From: Aspidapion aeneum
Lineage: Eukaryota; Arthropoda; Insecta; Coleoptera; Brentidae
Length of the DNA: 64,000 nt
Direction: 5' to 3'
Assembly: GCA_963576565.1 (NCBI GenBank)
Contig: OY755039.1
Location: 140,375,369 to 140,439,368 of the forward strand
Shown: positions 1-10,306 of the stretch, one piece after another
How positions within the stretch are numbered: position 1 is the first letter of the stretch
How the letters are laid out: every line of letters begins with the position of its first letter
The notes under the pieces: generated by a model
Told to the model about the DNA's origin: nothing
The model's database searches: none
What the model saw: only the letters and a program-made list of their open reading frames with translations
Translations under genes and position numbers: made by a program

Positions 1-546
1 TGTTTTATATTGAAAATTTTTCTTTAGATAACTCTAGCGAGTTTTTTTTGGTGGAGAGAAACTATTGTCAAAGCTTGAAAAAATTAATTTAAGGGCATGT
101 AAAGTTTTTTAAAATAATTTTATTAAAAAGCACAATGATTTAGTGCACTGAATGAATAAGAACTCAGACAAAGATGATGACACTCAAAGAAAAATTAAAA
201 AACTAAAAGCTTAGGTTTGATATGTCCAATTTTGAAAGACTTGTATAGATTTGAAGTTACTAACGATATTATGTACCTAATATATGTACCTGAAGATATT
301 AGAGTGCAAATTTTGTATAATTTTTTATTTTATAGATTCAGTTCTTTTTATTCATAATAAACACATATATCAGCAAAATATTTTTTTCAATTTTTGCCTA
401 TAAAACAAAATTTTTTTGTTAATTTATTTAAATTGTGTGAAAACATAATATATTAAGCAATACAATAAGAACCCTGGGACTCCTAAGATCACGTGACCGC
501 CGACTTGCTAATACCGCGCCATGGCCGGTCTTTATCGTTGGCTGCG
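1..546 (-). mobile_element. Partial copy of a TIR DNA transposon (right-hand end in window)
   Basis: This segment is the reverse complement, with scattered differences, of 34448 to about 34975, so the window opens inside a second copy of the 1.39-kb transposon described at 34448-35840. Its terminal repeat occupies about 470-546 and carries the recognisable blocks CACGTGACCG and GGCCGGTCTTTATCG, ending in GGCTGCG. No transposase frame is seen in either copy, so both look non-autonomous. The target duplication cannot be tested because the other end lies outside the window. Confidence 0.7.
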
Positions 547-592
547 GTTCATACTTGGTTTCTTCAATTAGCAAATCTACCACGCAGCGGTC

Positions 593-1171
593 ATGTTCAA
601 CACGTATTGCTTTGATAGTGAAGTAAAAAGTGATTTTTGTTCAATATGGTCATTTTGTTTACTAGCTCTAAAAAACTGGAAACGTAAAGTACACGGCATG
701 GAAGTACAACTTAACGACCGATTTACCATATACACACTGCAGTTTGTTGACGACCAAGTAACTGTGGTTAATGATAAAGAACACATCGAGTATATATTGA
801 GAAAGTTTATGGAAGAATAACAAAAGTGGGGGTTAGCAGTGAACGTGGACAAGACAAACAATATCTCCATGCAATGAGTATGTATACTTGGGTGTCACAT
901 TTGATAAGACAGGAACAGACTGTAACGAACTGGAAAAAAGAATAGTAAAAGCAAAAAAGGCTATTGGATGTCTTAACAGTATTTTATGGAGCAGAGAGAT
1001 AAAAAAGAATGTAAAATGTTTGAGTTTCTTGCTAATTCGGTTCTTGTGTGTGGATGGGATGTTTGGAATATCTTCAAATACACCAAAGACCTAACGAATA
1101 CGATACGACAAGTGAATTGCCGCAGCAAACAGGCGTTTCCGTCGTCTTCAACATGTATTGCTTTGATAGAA
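593..1171 (+). pseudogene. Decayed LINE reverse-transcriptase fragment
   Basis: A broken plus-strand reading frame contains an RT active-site box of the F-V-D-D type (LQFVDDQVTVVNDKEHIEYI), then QKWGLAVNVDKT, and after an interruption VTFDKTGTDCNELEKRIVKA, in the order found in non-LTR reverse transcriptases downstream of the catalytic box. Frameshifts and stops separate the pieces. The clade (RTE- or CR1-like) is not settled. A near-identical 23-bp sequence containing GTATTGCTTTGATAG occurs at both edges (597-619 and 1149-1171) and may be an old target-site duplication. Confidence 0.6.
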
Positions 1172-1184
1172 TAATTATAAAATT

Positions 1185-1596
1185 TGGGTTACTTTTAATA
1201 AAATCCAGAATTTTTCTTTATAAAAATCAAATTTGGTCTATTGGTTTGGTTGGTTTTTTTAGTAGGTTTAAAGAAAATTCCCTTTAATATAAGGTGTCAA
1301 AAATACATATCGCACAAAAATTAAAGGAAATATCGAAAAAAAAAATTTAACATAGCCGCCATTTTGTTTAGGGTGACAGGTGTCAAATTTTTTTAGTTTT
1401 AAATTGAGTGGTCCCGCTTAAAGTAGATCCATCAAAATTAATGTCATATCTCTTAAAACAGGGATTTAATTTTTGTCTTAGCTGGCTTCTTGGTTTGTGA
1501 AGCCGGAAAATTGGAGATCCACGAATGAAAATTTAGCCTTGGGTCATAAGTAACACTATGTCAAATACAAAAAAATGTCCTCCCTTTTTTTTTTTA
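1185..1596. other. Unassigned AT-rich sequence
   Basis: No coding segment, RNA or repeat end is recognised here. It lies between the LINE remnant and a mariner remnant and is probably degraded transposon sequence. Confidence 0.4.
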
Positions 1597-1712
1597 ATTA
1601 GCATGAGTACAGCATCGATGTTTTCCTGAGTGACGTTTTTGGTTTTTGGTGCACCTGGCCTTGGATCGTCTGTAAGGCTAATCCGTCCACGCTTGAATTC
1701 TTTATATCAACG
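1597..1712 (-). pseudogene. Mariner transposase remnant (HTH/linker region)
   Basis: The minus strand reads KEFKRGRISLTDDPRPGAPK followed by TKNVTQENIDAVLML. This is the linker between the helix-turn-helix DNA-binding half and the catalytic half of mariner-family transposases, where a W..+FK.GR....DD.R.G.P pattern is usual. Nothing catalytic follows in frame and no terminal repeats are seen, so it is a fragment. Compare the better-preserved mariner at 27360-29663, which has the equivalent FKRGRTCTDDVPRSGR. Confidence 0.65.
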
Positions 1713-2545
1713 AGACTGATGTGGTGTTTCATTATCAAAAACAGAAATAAACTAACGCATTCTTGTTGAGAAAATTTTCTTCAAAGTTGTAAAAAATTAT
1801 AGCCCAAATATGCTCTCGGTTTAATTTCATTTTTCGACTGATTTGTTAACTTAAAAAATTCACTGGAGCTATAGGGCGATTCCACAGAAAGTGGTCCTAA
1901 GCGGATATGTGTTAAACATTTTTATAGGTTATCAAAATTAGTCCTAAATTAAAGCCAACACTACTTAGCTTATGATCTTGAGTAAGGATTTCATATAGTT
2001 TTTCGATTTTCCCAAGAAATCCGGAAAAAAAAGCATTAAACTAATTTATATAAAAATATCCATTATTTTAGCTTAAAGATAAACCTCTCAGAAAACTGTT
2101 TTTCCTTAAGCTTTTGATATTAAACAATAAATTAACCATACCGTAGTACCATATACAACAAATGTACAAATTTTCATGCCAAAGTTCGCTTGTTTGTACT
2201 TGGTTTAGCCTAAAAATACATGGCATGATAAACTGTTGTCACACACGTAACGAAAACAGAAATAAAAATGTATAATTCGGAAAATAGGCATTAATTAAAC
2301 GAAATTTTTCTTGCCAAAAGTCAGCACATTTATGAGATACCAGAAACAAAATGTAAGAAAATTGCATGTTATAAGTTTTTTTTTATCAACAGAAATAAAT
2401 CTGTCACACACGTAACGAATATTTTAACTTTTGCAATAAAATGCAATATTTTCTAAGTAATAATTTCTTTTATTCAGTTTTCGCCTTAAATGTCTATTAT
2501 TTGAGTAATTCTAAAAGGAATAGTTTGTATAGTCATTGGCGTAAA

Positions 2546-3248
2546 TAAATACTCTGCCAATCTATGGGCACCTAAGCTCACACTAAGTACCGTAGTTATA
2601 ATGTACGTCTGAGCTAATATAATTAAAAACTGATATATATTTTATTCAACTCCAGACTCAATTGCCTTTCGTTTGATACCACACATGCCATGTTTTGCCT
2701 TAAACTCTAATTTTTAAAATCTACCCCCACCCTTTTTTTAAAAACTAAAATGTATTTTGTTTAACTCCAGACTCATTTACCTTTTGTTTGATTATCATAC
2801 ACGCCATATTTTCACTTAAACTCTAATTTTTGACATCTACCCCCACCTTTTTTTTTAAATAACTTAAAATTCATTTTGTTTAATTCCAGACTTAATTACC
2901 TTTCGTTTGATATCACACACGCCATATTTTCACATAAGCTAATTTTTGGAATCTACCCCCACCCTTTTATTTGGCTTGCGTTCGGTGGATTTTGTTCATT
3001 TTTAAATGGGACCATCACGGCCCAAGACCCAACTTAGGTACCAAATTTCATTAAAATCGGACAAGCGGTTTTTGAGTTATGCGGGTTGGTCGTTACAGAC
3101 AGACAGACAGACAGCAAAACAAAAAAGTTTTAAAATCATCTGAAACGCAAAGATATATAAAAATTTTTGAAATCGGAGCAACTTTTTTTTTCTCGAAAAA
3201 ATTAGGATCACCATAGCTCACACTACTTATATAGTAGTAGTGTGAGCT
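2546..3248 (-). mobile_element. Hairpin-ended non-autonomous element, copy 1 (nested)
   Basis: This matches the elements at 8676-9401 and 32318-33001 in reverse orientation. Hallmarks are a terminal palindrome built from AGCTCACAC and GTGTGAGCT, an (ACAG)n run near 3100, a block reading CTCAAAAACCGCTTG in related copies, and about three tandem ~118-bp units containing GTTTAACTCCAGACTCA and TTTCGTTTGATA. No reading frame of interest is present. It sits inside the 1870-4433 transposon. Confidence 0.75.
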
Positions 3249-3660
3249 AAAAACAAAATAATTATATTATCGTGTTCATCTGCGGAATGCTACTAGACCT
3301 AATAATGTTATTCCAGTTAGGCCTAAATTGGCCCCTTACTTCTACAAATAACACTGTCGAATTTCAACAAAGTTGTGTAAAATTTACTTAGTACATGGTA
3401 ACATTCTTCTGAAAAAATTATATTTACAAAACGGTTTGACATATCTTGAAATCTATACATTTTTAGACCTATGTTTATAAGAACCTCTCTTATAACAGAA
3501 AACGTTTTGATATGCTCGGACACAAAAGAAAAGACTAAAAATACCATATTTGTACTTGTTAATAAGTTGTTTGAGATAATTTTTACAGAAGGTAAAAGGA
3601 AGATGTGATAATTTTTAGTGATAGACCATCATCGGAATTCAAAAACCATTTTTAAAAGAC

Positions 3661-3966
3661 AAATTTTATGTTAATTTTACATGGAAGTATTTTTCCACAA
3701 GCCACGGCAAAGGTGTAGTAGACGGTATAGGAGGACGCGTAGAATCTTTGGTTTGGCAACTATCTCAATCTAAAGATGAAAAATTGGTAGTCCAAAATTT
3801 GCTCGACTTTTATAAAGCTGCATCAAGTGTTCAAAATCAACTTCTTTATGAAGACAACAACAGCAGATTACCATTTATAAAACTAAATAGGCCTAACCCA
3901 AAAAATTTGAGTAAGAAGTTATTTGGTCAAGTAATTATAAAGTTTTTTAAAAAATATCCTTTTTAG
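3661..3966 (+). CDS. Transposon-associated protein fragment (SHGKG-DGIGG type)
   Basis: The frame is open from 3661 to the stop at 3966 without a convincing start. It reads NFTWKYFSTSHGKGVVDGIG near its beginning, then VESLVWQLSQSKDEKLVVQN and LLDFYKAASSVQNQLLYED. A T-S-H-G-K-G..DGIGG block followed by an F/Y-K-A-A stretch recurs in multicopy transposon-linked proteins of insects and cnidarians. The statement of family comes from memory of that motif, not from a search. The segment is only the C-terminal part of such a protein. It lies in the right half of the 1870-4433 element, so it is probably the residue of that element's own transposase or accessory protein. Confidence 0.55.
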   Translation, partial: KFYVNFTWKYFSTSHGKGVVDGIGGRVESLVWQLSQSKDEKLVVQNLLDFYKAASSVQNQLLYEDNNSRLPFIKLNRPNPKNLSKKLFGQVIIKFFKKYPF

Positions 3967-4433
3967 TTGTCTAGTTATAATTCTTTTTAAAAATAAAATA
4001 CTATTAGCTGTTACTTTCTGTATTTTTCATTAGTCACACACGTAACTTACTTTTAAGTTTATAAATAAAATAATAAAATGCATAAAGGGGCATTTAAATA
4101 TAAATATTATTGTACAAAATATTACCAAGTATTAATTAAAAAATAAAAGTTGAATTAAGTATTTGGCAGTTCGCAGAAAATTTATAAAATAACAAAAATA
4201 CATAATTTTTTAAAGAAATAAATGTCACACACGTAACGAATTTTTATAATCTTATAAGTAAATTAATATTTTTCAATCAGTGATTTTTTTGGCGTTAACG
4301 TAAGCAAAACTAACAACTTAACCCAGCAAAATTATATTTAATAATTACGATGTGTTTTTGTTGGGTTTAAAAGCAACAATTCTAAAAAAAATAATTCTGA
4401 ATGTCACACACGTAACGGTGGAATCACCCTATA

Positions 4434-4582
4434 AACCGTTTTGTATCGCACTGACGTTTTAAACGTAGGCTAGGTAAGATTGAGGTTATGTTTTAGTAAC
4501 GCCATTTGATCAGTGTCGCCCTCTATGTTCCTATATACAAAATATAAAAGACAGCCCACATATGCACGCCATTGCAACTTAC
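4434..4582. other. Intron of the zinc-finger gene, no feature
   Basis: Sequence between the transposon end and the donor of zinc-finger exon 4. The minus-strand frame runs on past the donor (KLQWRAYVGCLLYFVYRN), but it no longer looks like a zinc finger, as expected of intron read-through. Confidence 0.5.
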
Positions 4583-4749
4583 TTTTCATATGGAATGCCT
4601 TTCCGCAAATTTCACACTTGAAATCCCTTTCGTCTCTGTGGTACTTCTTGATATGATGCGCCAGTTTGCCTTTAGTCAGAAATTCTTTGCCACATTCGTC
4701 ACATAATGGTTTGGGACCCCTATGATGAGTGGCATAGTGCATTCTTATA
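4583..4749 (-). CDS. ZAD zinc-finger gene, exon 4 (fingers 3 end, 4, start of 5)
   Basis: The acceptor ends TTAACAG at 4750-4751 and the donor is AAA-A|GTAAGT. The exon enters in phase 2 and leaves in phase 1. It completes finger 3 with SIRMHYATHH, encodes all of finger 4 (CDECGKEFLTKGKLAHHIKK then YH, with H-x4-H) and starts finger 5 (CEICGKAFHMK). The linker RDERDFKC resembles the TGEKPF-type linker. The gene must continue at lower coordinates to finish finger 5, but no matching exon is found before position 1, so it probably lies outside the window. Confidence 0.85.
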
Positions 4750-4990
4750 CTGTTAAAAAAAAACAAATGTATTTTTGAAAAAAGTAACACAAACCAAAAG
4801 AATTATTTCTTCTTTTAAATAAAGAATTCACTTGGAAAACTAAATTTAATCTGATACTTTTAGTTTCTGATATTTCCCTACATAAATTTGTTTAACAAAA
4901 AATTATAAAAAAGTTTCCTGTGCTCAAATGCCAAATGTATCACACACAATATTTAAATTAATTTTTTTAACTACATCGGCTGATTTTTAC

Positions 4991-5137
4991 CTGCCAGAGT
5001 TTTTGCTAGTGAATCCGCAAATCTCGCAAATTGCAGCTTCGCCATTGTGGATAACCATGTGCTTCTTGAAGTAATATTTTTGCACCACTTTGTGACAAAT
5101 ATGACATTTGGTGTGGAAATGTCTGGTCATATGCCTC
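4991..5137 (-). CDS. ZAD zinc-finger gene, exon 3 (fingers 1 end, 2, start of 3)
   Basis: The acceptor ATTTCAG|GAGG and donor GGCAG|GTAAAA are canonical, and the exon is 147 bp, entering and leaving in phase 2. Its first codons RHMTRH supply the two histidines for the cysteine pair that ends exon 2. Finger 2 is CHICHKVVQKYYFKKHMVIH (x11 spacing rather than the usual x12). The exon then gives CEICGFTSKNSG, the cysteine half of finger 3, completed by exon 4. The precise phase agreement across three exons is the main reason for linking them. Confidence 0.88.
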
Positions 5138-5229
5138 CTGAAATTAAATAAAAAAGGGTGTAATAGAAAATTCTGTAACCATTTTCCTTAGCAATTTGTT
5201 AAAATTACACTCTATATCGATATCGATAT

Positions 5230-6452
5230 ATATCGATAGAATTGTTCATTGATCAATTCTAAATAAAATTTGTTACATGAATAGGTGAGGGAAAGGGATT
5301 TTCCATGGGTTTAGGCGCAAAATACAAAAAAAGATTTGAATATGAAGAACTTATTTTCTTAGTAATAAAAATATTTTGACTAGTAAAGGGTATACTTAAA
5401 TTAACTAAAGAAAATAATCTGGCTAATCTCTAAGGATGGCGAATATGTCTGGCAAAAGAAAAACGGTATGAAATGAGTGCCCTTATTTTCTTAGTTTATG
5501 AGATAATAGGTTGTATTGTAAGAAAAGTTTAAAATACAATCTGGCTGTTATTTAACAGCTCCAAAGCCTTGCCAGATTTATCTGATGCCTGTCAATTTGA
5601 CACATTCGATTATGTTAATGTTTTTTAGACTTACATACAAAAAATGAGGAGTGATTATTTGACTTATTTTAAGACTAAAAGTTCTTATGCGCATATACCC
5701 CGCAAAAGCTTCGTTGTTGATTTAAAGACTGTTAAATTTAAAAAAAAAAAATTCGTTTTTTGTTGATAGCCGCGGTTTTCAAGACATTTAGCTCAAACTT
5801 AAAACACAAATTAAGCTACAGGATATAGGTCATTAGGAATGTAATAATAATTAGAATCTGCAAGAAAATATTTTTTCAACGAGAATGCCCCCTTTCTCTT
5901 TCCCTTGAACCTAGTGCGTCATTGGCAGACTCTAAGGTGTAGAATATACAGTGAAACCTCTCCTTGCGGACACCTCTATTAAGCGGACACTCCCTTTAGG
6001 CGGACAAATTTGTTGGAACCAAGCTTTTGCCTATGTCTTTACATGTAAAATTCCCTCCTATAACCGAACACTCTAACAACAGGACAATTTTTTTTTATCT
6101 AGAAACCTTTTTTCTTCAGCAGTTTTTCGGTATTTACGACCGTTAACGATAAAAAAAATAATTTTTTACATGGGATCTTACAGTCTGGCGAGGCTTTCGT
6201 GATTGTAAATAACAGCCAGACTAATTTTTTTCATATACATACACTATAATCTATCACGTTAAAAAAATTCAAAACTAAGAAAAAAAGTTCCTAATTTTCC
6301 AATTTTGAAGAGGCCGCCAAATGCATTTTTTAACTTTAATCAGCCAGACTTATTTTTAGTTATAGTGTATTATAACATTAGTTTATGTTCAGTTTCAAGA
6401 CTAAGAAAATAAGGACAAAAACGAGGGGTGGCTCTATATTTCCTTTTGGTGT
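5230..6452. mobile_element. TAGTAGGGG-family MITE, copy 1, left part
   Basis: It aligns throughout with 43870-44830 (for example TTGTTCATTGATCAATTC, GGGTTTAGGCGCAAAA and repeated ACTTATTTTCTTAGT). It is interrupted at 6453 by a foldback element and resumes at about 8120. The left terminus is lost around 5212-5230, where TATCGATATCGATA repeats replace it. Confidence 0.7.
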
Positions 6453-6453
6453 A

Positions 6454-7957
6454 CAGCGTGTCCCATTTTCGATGGGATTAAATGGAAAACTCGGTTATTA
6501 TTAAAGATATCAATTTTCTGATTGCACCTTACCGTGCTCTTTTTTGGGGCCCTTATAAATGGTGTAATCAGATTTTTGCTATACCGCGTGGTTTCGCTAA
6601 TACAGGGAGTTTTTGAAAAAATTGCATTTTAATTAATTCGCTTATTTTGCAAGATATTTTTATTCTGTAAAAACCTTTCTATGGCAACTTTTTTAGAGCA
6701 AAATAATGACGTTGTCAGTTTTTTAAAATATTGTTTAGTTTTTGAGATATGGCATTTATCATAAAAAAATTAAATACGGACCTGGACTTATTTTATTACT
6801 ATTTTGATTGGTTCCATGCTACTATTACCTTAAAATGATAAAACTTTAATATTTTTTTGATTAAGGTTACAAAAAACTATTTAATATTTGAAAAAAAAAA
6901 TTATAGTCCAAACCTGGAAATTTCCAACGAAATTATAAATTAAAAATTGCAAGACACACTAGTTGAACGATTTTTAGCTTATCTGTTTTGAAATGATAAT
7001 TCAAAGATTTATAAATAAAGTAAAAAACGTTAAAAAGTTAAAAATAATATCATACTAATTATTTGATCGTAGCACAGCAGATCCTGAAATTTACAAAACA
7101 AAAGCGTGGAATTGACATTGTCATTTTACTTGTCATTTTTGTGAATGGCTTACAATTATTTTGAACTGGCTAGAAATCGACCATATTCAGATTTTGAAAA
7201 ATGTGATATGTTTGACTGCTTCATTCAAGCAACAAAATCCCAATATTTAAATGGCAGAAATATTTTTATGCAAAATGCGTTAAGAAAAATTACCAACAAT
7301 GTCACACATAATGGTAATCAGAAAAATTAGTTATTTTTTGTAATTTGTTTTTTTTTTGTATTTTTCGTAGACTTTGTTTCAAATAAATCTGTAAATTAAC
7401 GTAAAACCATTTTAATATGCTAAGTATCAAAACAGTTAAACTAAAAATTGTTTAACTAGCAATTTTTAATTTATATTTATGTTGAAAATATCCAGCTTCG
7501 GACTCATTTTTTTTTAAATATTAAATATTTTTTTTACCTTAAAACAAATTTTTTTAAAATTTTTATTATTTTATGATAATACTAGCATGAAACCAATCAA
7601 AATAGTAATAAAAAAATCCAGGTCCGTATTTAATTTTTTTATGATAAATACCATATCTCAAAAACTAAACAATATTTTGAAAAGTTGACAACGTCATTAT
7701 TTTCTTCTAAAAAAGTTCCCATGAAAAGGTTTTTACAGAATAAAAATATCTCGCAAAATAATAAAGATACAAGGGATTATTAAAAATACAATTTTTTCAA
7801 AAACTCCCTGTATTAGCGAAACTACGGGGTATAGCAAAAATCTGATTACGCCATTTTTAAGGGCTCAAAAAAAGAGCACGGTAAGGTGCAATCAGAAAAT
7901 CAATATCTTTAATAATAACCGAGTTTCCTATTTAATCCCATCGAAAATGGGACGCTG
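6454..7957. mobile_element. Foldback element with ~500-bp inverted arms
   Basis: The left arm (6454 to about 6950) is repeated in inverse at about 7480-7957. The ends read TACAGCGTGTCCCATTTTCG and its complement CGAAAATGGGACGCTGTA, with TA on both sides as a 2-bp target duplication. Both arms contain AAAGAGCACGGTAAGGTG or its complement. The 500-bp centre carries a short transposase-like frame (7145-7330). The CAGNGTGTCCCA ends resemble a common insect TIR class. The element interrupts the MITE at 5230-8394. Confidence 0.8.
7145..7330 (+). CDS. Short ORF resembling a transposon HTH domain, between foldback arms
   Basis: A 61-codon frame begins MAYNYFELARNRPYSDFEKC and continues DMFDCFIQATKSQYLNGRN. 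The pattern F-x-D-M-x3-F-I-x-A-x4 followed by an R-N-x3-M-Q stretch resembles the N-terminal helix-turn-helix (DUF4817-like) found in many insect transposon proteins. That assignment is by motif memory only. There is no catalytic domain; the stop follows after KITNNVTHNGNQKN. It sits precisely in the centre of the foldback, so it is likely all that is left of the parent transposase gene. Confidence 0.45.
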   Translation: MAYNYFELARNRPYSDFEKCDMFDCFIQATKSQYLNGRNIFMQNALRKITNNVTHNGNQKN

Positions 7958-8119
7958 TACAGGTTAGAGGAAATACCAGGAAATACTTGGGAAGTATTGG
8001 GAAATATACTAGGGAATTCCGGAAAGTGCTTGGAAAATACTAGGAAATACCATTGAAATTTGAGGAAATGCCAGGAAATACTGTATGTATTATACCGTAG
8101 GTATTTCCTTTTGGTGTAC
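7958..8119. repeat. Degenerate GGAAATAC minisatellite and duplicated boundary
   Basis: About 140 bp built from degenerate 10-20 bp units of GGAAATACYAGG (for example AGGAAATACCAGGAAATAC at 7970). It ends with TATTTCCTTTTGGTGTAC (8102-8119), an exact copy of the 18 bp at 6437-6454 immediately left of the foldback. The insertion is therefore bounded by an 18-bp direct repeat whose core is the complement of the minisatellite unit. Confidence 0.7.
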
Positions 8120-8394
8120 AAAAATCGACGAACGAGCCACCTCTCGGACAAAAATCAGTCCAACTTTTGGATTTGCACATTTTTGGCCAGACATCTTTTT
8201 CATCACTTGAGATGAGCCAGATTGCTCTTCTTATGATGTTCGTGATCCCTTCTTCTTAGTGTACAAGATTTAGAAATAAGAAAATAAGTCAACTCTATCA
8301 TTCCTTAACCTGTTGTTTGATAGAGGATTACTTATTCATAGGTATACACTGACTAAGAAAATAAGTTCCAAAAAATATTCACTACCTTCCCTAC
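8120..8394. mobile_element. TAGTAGGGG-family MITE, copy 1, right part
   Basis: It continues the 5230-6452 copy after the foldback insertion, matching 44830-45094 (GAGATGAGCCAGATTGCT, ATGATCTCTTCTTCTTAG-like). It ends CCTTCCCTAC, the partner of CTCCCCTAC in the intact copy. Confidence 0.65.
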
Positions 8395-8675
8395 AATACA
8401 GGGTGTCCCAAATAAAAGCAACTACATGGGGATTTCGAACACGGTAAGAGATACGAGTTTGTTTAAATAAGAAAAGAGTTGCGCTATTCTAAGCTCAATT
8501 GGGTGCTGTATCAATATTAAAGATATCTACAGGGGTTACTAAAATATCGAGCAAAAACTAAAAATTGTGTTTTTTGAAAAATTGAAATATCGCCGCCATC
8601 TTGCAAACAAATTTAATGAAACTTGGTAGTTTTGTATAAGCAACTACGGCCAATCGAATGAAGTTAACAATTTTT
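8395..8675. other. Fragment with CAGGGTGTCCCA transposon end
   Basis: CAGGGTGTCCCAAATAAA at 8400-8417 is a typical terminal sequence of a MITE class in arthropods. No matching inverted end is found before the next element at 8676, so it may be truncated. It contains CGCCGCCATCTTG at 8590. Confidence 0.4.
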
Positions 8676-9401
8676 AGCTCACACTACTACTATACTATAG
8701 TAGTGTGAGCTATAGTGATCCTAATTTTTTCGAGAAAAAAAAAGTTGCTCCGATTTCAAAATTTTTTATATATCTTTGCGTTTCAGATGATTTTGAAACT
8801 TTTTTGTTGTGTTGTCTGTCTGTCTGTCTGTCTGTCTGTATGTCTGTCTGTAACGACCAACGCGCATAACTCAAAAACCGCTAACCCGATTTTATTGAAA
8901 TTTGGTACCTAAACTGGGCTTTGGCTCGACATGGTCCCATTTAAAAATGAACAAAATCCACCAAACACAAGCCAAATAAAAGGGTGGGGGAAGATTTAAA
9001 AAATTAAGTTTATGTAAAAATATGGCGTGTGTGATATCAAACGAAAGGTAATTGAGTCTGGAGTTAAACAAAATACATTTTATTTTATTTAACAAAAAAA
9101 GGGTGGGGGTAAATTTCAAAAATTAGAATTTATGTGAAAATATAGCGTGTGTGATACCAAACGAAAGGTAATTGAGTCTGGAGTTAAACAAAATACATTT
9201 TAGTTTTTTTTTTAAAGTGGGGGTAGATTTCACAAATTTGAGTTTAAGTAATAACATGGCTTGTGTGGTATCAAACGATAGGTAATTGAGTCTAGAGTTG
9301 AATAAAATATATTTCAGTTTTTAGTTATATTAGCTCACACGTACAATATAAATATAGTATCTAGTGTGAGCTTAAGTGCCCATAAATTGGCAGAGTATTT
9401 T
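8676..9401 (+). mobile_element. Hairpin-ended non-autonomous element, copy 2
   Basis: It begins with a near-perfect palindrome (AGCTCACACTACTACTAT and ATAGTAGTGTGAGCT), has (CTGT)n at 8813-8850, then TAACGACCAACGCGCATAAC and GAAATTTGGTACC. Three tandem ~118-bp units follow, each with a GGGTGGGGG tract, GTGTGTGATATCAAACG and GAGTCTGGAGTTAAACAAAA. It ends in a second imperfect hairpin and the conserved tail TTGGCAGAGTATTTT. Terminal hairpins, microsatellite and tandem core recall Helentron-derived (HINE/DINE-1-like) elements, which is inference. Confidence 0.75.
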
Positions 9402-10096
9402 CCTAGGCCTTCTAGTTTTTTTGAAACCATAGCTGCATGCTATAGACAATTTTAAGACAAAAAGTTTACAATTCCATATCCAATTTTAAGTACTATTAGT
9501 ATCTATAGTTGCTACAGTTAATAATCTGAAATTTCAGATTATTTTGACCAGTATGTATTTTTTTAAATATTAAAAAAAAACATTCTTGCAGAAATTTATG
9601 TACTACAATAAATTAAGATATCTAAAGAACTATTTACACTCGGATAGTGATTTATATCTTATTTGAAGGTATTTTAAATACATTTTGAAAAAAGTATCAC
9701 ATCATGTACCTTTTATAAAAATAAAATTAAAATTTTAAAAATATATATTTAAAATATTTTAAAAGGCATATTTTTTCAAACATCTATACAAGGTCGAAAT
9801 TGCATCTTTGACAGGGTTTAACTTAAATGATAAGGGATGGTCAGTCTATTTTTAAAAAACTGTTTTTTTTTTCAAAAAATAAAAAAAATGTTATGAAATG
9901 TGATGCTAACATTCCTATTTGCTATAATTATTAAGGAGCCCTTAGATATGTACAAAACTCTGTCTCAATTTTTTTGTATAAATTAATAAAAAAATATTCT
10001 TAAAAAAATTTACAAATTTATACCTAAAAGTTATTTATTGGAAAACAGCAACAAGCATCTTGAAGTTTACACTTCAAAAATAACAGTGAATAAGGT
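9402..10096. other. AT-rich intron sequence, nothing recognised
   Basis: Low-complexity A/T runs without coding potential, repeat ends or structured RNA that I can identify. Confidence 0.4.
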
Positions 10097-10097
10097 A

Positions 10098-10286
10098 ATT
10101 AGCACAAGCAATGACCAAGGGTGCTCAGAGGCTCAAGTGTTTGATTTGACACCCCAAAGGCAGCTCTTCCTCTTTTTATGAAAGGGTTGCATTGAACAAC
10201 TGCAAGACGAAGAGCTGCAAAGCGCTTTGGAGAGTCAAATCAAATGTTTGAGTCTATAAACACCCTTAGTCAGTGCTTCTGCTAAC
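10098..10286. repeat. Small foldback MITE / long imperfect hairpin
   Basis: The arms of about 75 nt pair imperfectly. The left arm reads AGCA-ATGACCAAGGGTG, CAAGTGTTTGATTTGACA and GGCAGCTCTTC; the right arm holds the complements GAAGAGCTGC, GTCAAATCAAATGTTTGAG and CACCCTTAGTCAGTGCTTCT. The loop is around 35 nt. If transcribed this would fold into a stem similar in size to an insect hairpin-RNA or miRNA precursor, but a small TIR element is the simpler reading. Confidence 0.6.
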
Positions 10287-10306
10287 TGCCTTATGATGGT
10301 GTTACC

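Larger units (their letters stand above)
1870..4433. mobile_element. 2.56-kb TIR DNA transposon with repeated subterminal motif
   Basis: The ends are inverted: TATAGGGCGATTCCAC at 1870-1885 and GTGGAATCACCCTATA at 4418-4433 (one mismatch). If the flanking TA dinucleotides are a target duplication, the TIR is TAGGG(C/T)GATTCCAC. The motif CACACACGTAAC occurs near 2245, 2403, 4034, 4227 and 4404, clustered toward both ends as expected of subterminal transposase-binding repeats. Inside lie a transposon-type reading frame (3661-3966) and a nested hairpin-ended element (2546-3248). The superfamily is not recognised. It lies within or just downstream of the zinc-finger gene. Confidence 0.75.

Noticed and set aside
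3323..3547. 74-codon minus ORF
   Set aside because: Within the 1870-4433 transposon, opposite to its recognisable gene fragment; no motif.
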